Assembly: GCA_023251285.1 (NCBI GenBank)
Contig: JAHEZB010000108.1
Coordinates: 1-6,952, forward strand
Direction of reading: 5' to 3'
DNA: 6,952 bases
DNA from: Chitinophagaceae bacterium
Lineage (GTDB): Bacteria; Bacteroidota; Bacteroidia; Chitinophagales; Chitinophagaceae
The notes beneath the pieces are model-generated. The model was given only the letters and a program-made list of their open reading frames with translations, made no database searches and was not told the origin of the DNA. Both the position numbers and the translations under genes were made by a program. This document shows positions 1-5,427 of the stretch, one piece after another (positions within the stretch are counted from its first letter, which is position 1; each line of letters starts with the position of its first letter).

Positions 1-616
1 TTCTCCAATATTGGAAAGCATATTGAAAGAACGGGGTTCTTCAAAAACCTGCCAGTCAACATCTGAGGCAGCTAAAATTATTTCTTTAAAAACAGCCGTA
101 ATGCCACTGTCCCTTTGATTAAGAAGTTCTGTCATCATTGCTTCAATCACCCGGTTGCCCATGCTGTGTGCCAGCAGATGAATATTATTATTACAAGGCT
201 CATTCAGGGGATGCTGCGTATCTGCTCCAAATATCGCCCTGAAAAAATCGATCAGCATCAGGTAGCACCTTGCTAATGAAAAACCGGATAATTCCGCATC
301 TTTAGCGTCGCCGCGATATCTTAATATTTTATCTCGGGCCGGCCATGTAAAAGATACAATGTGCTTTATAGGACTGTTGGGATTAATGTATTTCTTTTCA
401 AGCTCGCAAATACTATTTAGCGCACTCGCCAGGTCGGTATGAAAGCCGTGCACAAAAAATAACAGATCACCTTCCACAGGTTTCATATTCTGATACAATT
501 CGGTAAAAAATTTCTTTGAACCGATTAAACCGTTCGTACGTGTGCTAGGCTAGCACTGTAAGGTTGTATTTCAGCATCTGTAACTGCAGAATATCATAAA
601 TGTCTTTAAAATTCAT
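1..616 (-). CDS. Alpha/beta hydrolase, DUF900 type, with apparent one-base frameshift; 3' end outside window
   Basis: This is a serine hydrolase of the alpha/beta fold, close to the DUF900 family; its substrate is unknown. The main frame is open from the left edge up to a TAG at 550-552. A second frame starts at ATG 614-616 and ends at TAG 545-547. Removing one G of the GG at 548-549 fuses them into one protein of at least 205 residues that reads smoothly across the junction (LTVLASTRTNGLIGS). In the fused numbering, HGF (56-58) is the likely oxyanion loop, HSMGNR (150-155) carries the nucleophile Ser151, and Asp185 or Asp187 in LAASDVDW may be the acid. The catalytic His would lie beyond the window. 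I see no signal peptide, so a cytoplasmic location is likely. The start is 60 bp downstream of the beta-barrel gene, so it is probably the last or a late gene of that operon. The frameshift may be a real lesion or a sequencing error. If it is real, only a product from an internal start such as ATG 484-486 could be made. The family call is firm; the repaired N-terminus is inference. Confidence 0.8.
542..556. repeat. Perfect palindrome at the hydrolase frameshift site
   Basis: The sequence gtgctag-g-ctagcac is a perfect 7-bp inverted repeat around a single central base. It contains the GG (548-549) where one base must be removed to restore the hydrolase frame. The two CTAG cores place TAG stops in two of the three minus-strand frames. 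It lies inside coding sequence, so I do not call it a terminator or operator. Its main importance is as a likely site of replication slippage or sequencing error. Confidence 0.6.
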
Positions 617-676
617 TAAACAAACAGTTCTGATTTTCAATTTATAACTTCAATCTTCTTGTCGATTTACCCCTAA

Positions 677-1825
677 TCACAAAACCCCCAAAAAATCCAA
701 CGGCGCTGATACGATCAACTGTGCATTAAATCCTTTATTAAAACTTACAAAGTTGCCGGAGAGCGTGTTAGTAACATAACCGAAACGCATCCCTCCCTGC
801 AAACCATCTAATAATTTTCCATTGGCATCCTTGCCTCTTATAAAATACACAGGTAAAAAGACAGCCGCCAGTTTGCTGTCTACACAATAATTGACAGAAG
901 GAGAAATGGCAATGTTGGATGCGTTTTTATTTCCGCTTTTGAAAAATATATTCTTTCTAAACTCTGCAGTAATGGTGTTGTCCATTTCTTTTGCCGGTTT
1001 GCCAAGCGATATGGTAGTGGAATAGTAATTCCTGGTGTTGCCAAACGGAATGCTGAATGTCGTGGCGGTTGCAGCTATGTAATTCACACAATAATTATAG
1101 CTCAGTGCAAAATAACCGGATACATTAAAACCGGAGCCCAGCACTTTTATCAATGAAAAAGTAAACGTGGGTGTAACGAAAGATTCAGTCAACGGTGAAA
1201 GATTTACCGAATCTTTTGTATAGGTATAAGAGGTTTTGGTAAACCCAACTTTTGCATTTACAAAAAAGGGTTCTTTAAAGCCGGTATTAAACGTCTCCAG
1301 TGCCATTTTCTTTTCTTCCTCAGTGCCGTTATTCCTGATATCCCGAAGGCTAACCGTGCGCGCATCGGCGATGTTATTCCTTTTTGAATAGGCAGTTTCA
1401 ACATGATTCAATTCCTCTATCTGTTCATCACTAAGGATGTCAAAAGAGGGGTGCCAGATCATTTTCTGTAAATTAAGCTGTACCGTGGTGCCCGGGCTTA
1501 TTCCTGTTACGGAAAGCGGCAACGCTTCTGAATCAGTAGCAGCGATCTTTTGATCCAAAGATAATCCACCGGTCCAGCCGGCTTTAAATTGCCGCTGCAG
1601 TTCGATCTTTCCATTTACCCCTGCTTTAAAAAACGAGGAAACATGAATGGCCGAAACAAAGTTGGAGAGCGCGGCTGCGCCCAAAGGGGAAGACAATTTA
1701 CTTTTCACGGCGTTGGAAGCTGCCTCCTGCCTGATGCTGTCATCCGCAGCACTTAAACGGTTTTGAGCAGAGGCCATAAAAAGATTGGCAATGAAAATAA
1801 CGATGAGTAATATTTTGCGTGTCAT
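677..1825 (-). CDS. Secreted protein, probable outer-membrane beta-barrel, function unknown
   Basis: I do not recognise the family. The 382-residue product starts with a clear Sec signal peptide: MTRK, a hydrophobic stretch at about 5-17, and an ASA motif that puts signal peptidase I cleavage after Ala20. Residues 21-60 are polar and Ala/Ser-rich. A charged, probably helical segment at about 131-180 (ILSDEQIEELN to EEEKKMALE) interrupts the protein. From about 185 to the end, alternating hydrophobic and polar residues rich in Tyr, Phe, Ser, Thr and Asn resemble amphipathic beta-strands (for example SGYFALSYNYCVNYI at 236-250). The protein ends FLGVL, close to the usual hydrophobic end of outer-membrane barrels. 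Cys246 and Cys314 are the two cysteines in this part. The gene starts 5 bp after the stop of the 95-aa gene, so the pair is probably translationally coupled. The leader is A/T-rich (TTAAATTAAATACC before ATG) with no Shine-Dalgarno sequence. The barrel call is an inference from sequence pattern; it could be a periplasmic beta-rich protein instead. Confidence 0.8.
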   Translation of the reverse strand: MTRKILLIVIFIANLFMASAQNRLSAADDSIRQEAASNAVKSKLSSPLGAAALSNFVSAIHVSSFFKAGVNGKIELQRQFKAGWTGGLSLDQKIAATDSEALPLSVTGISPGTTVQLNLQKMIWHPSFDILSDEQIEELNHVETAYSKRNNIADARTVSLRDIRNNGTEEEKKMALETFNTGFKEPFFVNAKVGFTKTSYTYTKDSVNLSPLTESFVTPTFTFSLIKVLGSGFNVSGYFALSYNYCVNYIAATATTFSIPFGNTRNYYSTTISLGKPAKEMDNTITAEFRKNIFFKSGNKNASNIAISPSVNYCVDSKLAAVFLPVYFIRGKDANGKLLDGLQGGMRFGYVTNTLSGNFVSFNKGFNAQLIVSAPLDFLGVL

Positions 1826-1830
1826 GGTAT

Positions 1831-2118
1831 TTAATTTAAAGTAAAAAGAAAAACATTTCCGTCCTGGACGCCGGGCGGATAATCTTTTTCTATGGTCAAT
1901 GGAAGGAAACCGTCATTATCCGGTGTAACTACCGCTTCTATTTTGATGTGCGCATCTTTTGCCGTAATAACGAACCATTCAAACCTGTAAGTGATCCCTG
2001 AAAACAGGTTCACACTTCCCTCGTCATTATCAGTAAGGTTTAGTAAGGTCTGCCCCTGCACTTTGATATTCACGGTTACATGGCAACCATCAGCAAGCGT
2101 TTTGATATTTAGATCCAT
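1831..2118 (-). CDS. Small beta-rich hypothetical protein (95 aa)
   Basis: I do not recognise this protein. It is 95 residues long, acidic, and has no signal peptide or membrane segment. Short alternating stretches such as CHVTVNIKVQGQTLLNL (12-28) and AHIKIEAVVTP (55-65), separated by Asp/Asn/Gly turns, suggest a compact all-beta domain such as a small sandwich. It is a convincing gene because it fits exactly between its neighbours, ending 5 bp before the barrel gene and starting 59 bp after the lysozyme stop, and because it has an ATG start behind a very A/T-rich leader (TTTTATAAAATAAATTTT). That leader contains the 9-mer AAATTTTAT twice. A partner role for the secreted protein encoded next to it is a guess from position only. 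Without a signal peptide it is predicted to stay in the cytoplasm unless exported another way. Confidence 0.75.
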   Translation of the reverse strand: MDLNIKTLADGCHVTVNIKVQGQTLLNLTDNDEGSVNLFSGITYRFEWFVITAKDAHIKIEAVVTPDNDGFLPLTIEKDYPPGVQDGNVFLFTLN

Positions 2119-2177
2119 AAAATTTATTTTATAAAATTTATAAGCGAATTAAAGAAATTTTTTGCCCTCATTAAAGA

Positions 2178-3080
2178 TTAGGGTTCATTCAAAAACAACG
2201 TTTGCTCTTTCAAAATGTTGATGTCCAGTTTTGAGACGTTGCCGACCACTCCATCTTCACAATATTGCCACATGGCCCAGTCGCTCCAGCCAACAGGGCA
2301 GATTACTTTATTGCAATCCTTCACAGAATAATTCGAGATCCACAATTTGTATTTTCCCAGGTCATGATCGCTGGGCAATTTCACATCAAGGTAACTTTTA
2401 CGGCTATACAACATAACATCTGATCCTGAATCGTTCCTGATGCGGTCAATAAAAGTATGGATCCATTCTAAATATTCAGCTGGTTGAAGTGGCATATCCC
2501 AGGGCGGACTGTCTTCAAGGTCAAGCACCAATGGCAGGTCTGCTTTGGGAATGACAGCCATCCGGCTCAAAGCATCATCCGCCTCTGCATTGGCATCGTT
2601 GGCAACGGTTCCTCCATTGCGCTTATCGGGACGGCAAAAATGATAGTAGCCTATCCGTAAACCACCTTGTTTTGCAGCGGCAGCATGGCGGCCGGCTTCA
2701 GGATCCGGCGAACCCGCTCCTTCTGATGTTTTGATATAGGTAAAACTGATTCCTGCGTTCTTGATTTCCATCCAATCAAGCATCTCATTGTAATGAGAAA
2801 CATCAATTCCCATGCGGCAGGAAACGGGAAGATGGAGCGGTAAATTTTCTATTCTGAAATTAGGGGAAGTAGCTTCATCAACAACCAGTAATCCATTGCC
2901 CCAATAATAATATCCATCAGGGTCGGCATACCAAATACCAAGCATGTTGGTGATCTGGAAATTACTTTCAAAAACATATCCCTTGGGCACAGTTCCGATG
3001 ATATTGCTTTTGTCGCTCATATCAGCCACCGGCCCTCTGCGCCTGTTTAATTGGTTTACTATTACTTTTAATTGTGCCAT
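2178..3080 (-). CDS. GH25 lysozyme (N-acetylmuramidase) with N-terminal SH3-like domain
   Basis: The enzyme is predicted to cleave the beta-1,4 bond between N-acetylmuramic acid and N-acetylglucosamine in peptidoglycan. Residues 3-67 resemble a bacterial SH3 domain (LNRRRGP, IGTVPKGYVF, WYADPDGYYYWGNGLLV), usually a wall-binding module. The GH25 barrel follows at about 89-297. Family marks are GIDVSHYN (91-98, Asp93), DWMEIKNAGISFTYIKTSEG (102-121), GYYHFCRP (144-151), LVLDLED (184-190) with the catalytic pair Asp187 and Glu189, VMLYSRKSYLD (222-232), LWISNYS (246-252), AMWQY (269-273) and LDIN (285-288). All expected catalytic residues are present and the length is normal, so it should be active. 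There is no signal peptide, which is notable for an enzyme with a periplasmic substrate. The ATG lies 3 bp after the stop of the membrane-protein gene, and a weak AGGA just upstream overlaps that stop, so translational coupling is likely. Many GH25 enzymes are phage endolysins, but no phage genes are visible here. Confidence 0.93.
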   Translation of the reverse strand: MAQLKVIVNQLNRRRGPVADMSDKSNIIGTVPKGYVFESNFQITNMLGIWYADPDGYYYWGNGLLVVDEATSPNFRIENLPLHLPVSCRMGIDVSHYNEMLDWMEIKNAGISFTYIKTSEGAGSPDPEAGRHAAAAKQGGLRIGYYHFCRPDKRNGGTVANDANAEADDALSRMAVIPKADLPLVLDLEDSPPWDMPLQPAEYLEWIHTFIDRIRNDSGSDVMLYSRKSYLDVKLPSDHDLGKYKLWISNYSVKDCNKVICPVGWSDWAMWQYCEDGVVGNVSKLDINILKEQTLFLNEP

Positions 3081-3083
3081 GCG

Positions 3084-4646
3084 CTATCCTACGGCCTCCC
3101 CGCCGGGGTTAGGGTTAACAGTTACGCTTACAGCAGCAGGCTGGACAGCAGTTGTATTTTTTAGATCCGCCGTGGTATCATCTGCCGGCGGCGATATCTT
3201 TCCTGCTCCGCGAAGGCTGATGAGTTTGCTTAAGAGATCAAACCAAAAGGGAGCACCTAAAGTAATGGCCAGTGCTGTAATGAGCCAGCCAAGCAAGGTT
3301 TCAAGGCCACCCGTTTGATTCGGACTATACTGAAAAAATGCGGCTTTTTGTATTAAAGGGCATCGCGTTAAAAGGGTATTCAAGCTATCTGTTTCACTCA
3401 ATCCTCTTGCCGGGTATAACTTTAAAAGGCTGTCATTCATGGCGGCCTGTTTATTTAAAAGATCAAGATGTTGTTGTAAGGGTGGAGAAAGAACGGCAAA
3501 CTGGTTGACTTTGTCTACGGAATCAATAAATCCCTTTTCTTTCCGGATACTATCAGATGTCATTCGCAAACAATGGACGATCATCTTTACTTTATTTAAC
3601 GAATCCAGTTTTGCCTTCGCGCTGACATTTGCCGGGTCTGTTCCCAATAGGGCTTTGCAAACTTTGCAGGAATCTTTCCAGGGTTTGTCAAGCCCTAATA
3701 CATCATTGGCATTGTTGGCATCATTCGCCACCATATTGTAGGTAACTTTCAGGATCGAATCATTATCGCTTTTGAGTTGATTCGGATCAAGTTTGTTTTG
3801 ATTAGCAATCGCCATCTGAACCATTTGATCTCTTGCAGGTTTATTCGTTGCCAGTATCCTGTGGATGGCAATGGTATCTACATTAAAAACATAAGCCACG
3901 ATACATCCCAAAATAAAAAGCACTACCCGTGTATACTTTTTATACCAGCCGGTGGCACGTTCCATCGTGTCATTAAACCAATCTTCCAGTTTGGCTCTGA
4001 AGACTTTCACATCAGCGCCGGAATCCTGCCAAACCGACGGGAGAAAAAAGGCAGTATTTTCACACAAAGGAACGGTTTCAACCGATAAAGCCTTTGGTCC
4101 GGGGACTATAGCGTTTTGATCGCCCTGCGAAATAGCATTCCTGCTGATCAGGATCTTGATGGCCGGGTTCAGGCTATCAGATTTTATATCAGAAATATTG
4201 ATCGGTAATTTGTGAATAACACCAGCCATGATAGAATTATGGATGGATTGCAAAACTTCTGATTCAGGCGCATTGAAATCTTTGAGCAGATCCAGGATCA
4301 CCTTTGAAAAATTGCGCGCATGCAGGTAGGCAGGTTTACTGTAATAATTGTCTTCACCTAAATATTTGATCAAAGGATGCGCATAAAACCACGGCGCCAC
4401 CGTCGTTTTCTTCAAAATATTTTTCAACCCGAGAATATGAAGGAAGCCATCAATGCGGTCGCCAAAAGGCATGTGATTATCGGTTTCCAGGTCTTCAAGC
4501 ATCCGGATGATCGCCTTCTCCAAAACCTTAGCCCTGAAGGCAAGCCGGGTAGCGATCATCTCCTGGATGATCGTGGCCAGTAAACTGTATAGGAGGAAAA
4601 TAAATACCAGGCCGATGAAAACGTCTAAGGCAACATTATTGAACAT
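3084..4646 (-). CDS. Conserved membrane protein of unknown function, three predicted transmembrane helices
   Basis: I recall similar proteins as unnamed conserved proteins in several bacterial groups, but I know no function. I place the start at ATG 4644-4646 (MFNNVALDVFIG, 520 aa) because hydrophobic helix 1 follows directly and the leader is A/T-rich. ATG 4665-4667 (527 aa) or TTG 4671-4673 (529 aa) would only add MKFKISI-type residues. Helices are at about 5-27, 240-257 and 449-467. Positive charges after helix 1, before helix 2 (WYKKYTR) and after helix 3 (SLRGAGK) suggest a cytoplasmic domain at 28-239, a periplasmic domain at 258-448 and a short cytoplasmic tail. Distinct motifs are FYAHPLIKYLGE (87-98), SKPAYLHARNFSKV (103-116), FNDTMERATGWYKKYTR (224-240) and GAPFWFDLLSKLISLRGAG (464-482). 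The periplasmic part is helical, rich in Asp-Ser pairs, and has a CxxC (CKVC, 327-330). The tail after 482 is low-complexity Ala/Thr/Pro. It appears to be the first gene of the set. I found no convincing Bacteroidota promoter (TTTG / TAnnTTTG) in the roughly 150 bp upstream. Confidence 0.85.
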   Translation of the reverse strand: MFNNVALDVFIGLVFIFLLYSLLATIIQEMIATRLAFRAKVLEKAIIRMLEDLETDNHMPFGDRIDGFLHILGLKNILKKTTVAPWFYAHPLIKYLGEDNYYSKPAYLHARNFSKVILDLLKDFNAPESEVLQSIHNSIMAGVIHKLPINISDIKSDSLNPAIKILISRNAISQGDQNAIVPGPKALSVETVPLCENTAFFLPSVWQDSGADVKVFRAKLEDWFNDTMERATGWYKKYTRVVLFILGCIVAYVFNVDTIAIHRILATNKPARDQMVQMAIANQNKLDPNQLKSDNDSILKVTYNMVANDANNANDVLGLDKPWKDSCKVCKALLGTDPANVSAKAKLDSLNKVKMIVHCLRMTSDSIRKEKGFIDSVDKVNQFAVLSPPLQQHLDLLNKQAAMNDSLLKLYPARGLSETDSLNTLLTRCPLIQKAAFFQYSPNQTGGLETLLGWLITALAITLGAPFWFDLLSKLISLRGAGKISPPADDTTADLKNTTAVQPAAVSVTVNPNPGGEAVG

Positions 4647-4795
4647 GATGCTAATTTTAAATTTCATTACCAAAAAAGCCGCTGCCTTAATCTTTAGCGA
4701 ATTCAGCTACTATTTTCCCCCGGGTGATCTAATGGCATAATTTTGGCGTGAGAATAATGATTTAAAATTAAAGTTAAGGAAAATAATTATATGTA

Positions 4796-5060
4796 TTTGA
4801 TAAAAAACATCCCAACAGAATAATAAAAGTAATAGAGATAATGAATGGTTCAAAAAAGGGGGTAGCAATTTGTAATCCTTCTACAGCACTTAATACAGAA
4901 ATAGCGGGAGTGATCATTCCATCCCGCTAAAGCAGGGCTGAGCCAAACAAACCCGTAGACAGAATCAGGAAGTACTTTCTACTTTTTTTCTTTGGCAGCA
5001 CCAATGCCATAAGCGGTAATTACATATTAAGCCCTTTTAACCAGTGCAATAAACACACCA
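4796..5060 (-). pseudogene. kup: Degraded fragment of a kup potassium transporter gene
   Basis: Kup proteins are inner-membrane potassium uptake transporters. One minus-strand frame from 5010 to 4810 gives 67 codons that read as the early Kup core: ALVLPKKKSRKYF, GLFGSALL, then TAG (4927-4929), then [18 protein letters not shown], ending FIILLG. Functional Kup proteins have [21 protein letters not shown] here, so the Tyr-Gly codons have become stop-Arg. Just upstream, about 5056-5028, another frame reads VFIALVKRA followed by a short disrupted stretch and ITA. This fits the Kup pattern KYVFxxxxRADNxGEGGIxALMAL with several bases lost and a frameshift between. Downstream of about 4795 the similarity stops. 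Weak traces of the first Kup segment (FGNAPS, then a stop, then KIIG, compared with FGDIGTSPLYVxKxIIG) may be present at about 5159-5105, but these are uncertain. A full gene would be near 1.9 kb, so most of it is gone. It points the same way as both neighbours. No transposon ends or target duplications are visible. Confidence 0.85.
4902..4929. repeat. Inverted repeat, 8-bp perfect stem, inside the kup remnant
   Basis: The arms tagcggga (4902-4909) and tcccgcta (4922-4929) are perfectly complementary around a 12-base loop. The right arm contains the TAG that interrupts the kup frame. There is no T-run after the stem on either strand, so I do not call it an intrinsic terminator. The left arm encodes the normal Kup residues (Thr-Pro-Ala-Ile), while the right arm has the abnormal stop-Arg codons. 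Confidence 0.7.
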
Positions 5061-5427
5061 GCAAATAAAAGGTATTATTAATATTTTAGCAGAACGGATG
5101 AGTAATCCGATTATTTTTATTTCTCAGATAATTGATGGGGCATTGCCGAATGTGATGATGTGAACAAGATATGTGAGCAGGAAGAGCATTCATAAAGCCA
5201 ATGCGCTGCTGTTTGTTGTCTTTACAAAGTAAAACTAACGGAACATTGGAACAACAAAGAAGAATTGCTGTTGCTGAGGATGAAAGAAATCGAAATTCTT
5301 AACGATAATGTACAAAGGAATAAATACCACAGATAAGTTTTCTTACACGCCGGAACTATTGTGTTGAGTTTTAAATGACCGTTGCATCACTGCTACATGG
5401 CCTTTACTTTTGTATGAAATCTTATCA
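5061..5427. other. Gene-free stretch between the kup remnant and the siroheme/TSUP gene
   Basis: All six frames are broken by frequent stops and no recognisable protein emerges. The part nearest the kup remnant (about 5159-5061) probably held the kup 5' end, judging from a few weak matches. A plus-strand open stretch at about 5191-5335 of over 40 codons reads like a charged helix (LTEHWNNKEELLLLRMKEIE), but it has no suitable start and no known homologue that I recognise. I found no tRNA, no clear promoter, and no stem-loop followed by a T-run after the TGA at 5428-5430. Confidence 0.5.

Noticed and set aside
550..561. Minus-strand tacagtgctagc, identical to the end of a commonly used synthetic promoter series
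   Set aside because: No matching upstream -35 element is present and the bases fit the hydrolase coding sequence, so the match is chance.
2119..2177. Promoter or operator in the A/T-rich gap with repeated AAATTTTAT
   Set aside because: No TAnnTTTG-type -7 element at a suitable distance from a -33 element; A/T-rich leaders of this kind are common before Bacteroidota genes.
4671..4673. TTG as the start of the membrane protein gene
   Set aside because: ATG codons at 4665-4667 and 4644-4646 are available, and the hydrophobic N-terminus begins right after the latter.
4902..4929. Intrinsic terminator
   Set aside because: The stem is perfect but there is no T-run after it on either strand, and it lies within former kup coding sequence.
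5191..5335. Plus-strand short gene encoding a charged helical peptide
   Set aside because: There is no good start codon, the composition is compatible with random A-rich sequence, and no family is recognisable.
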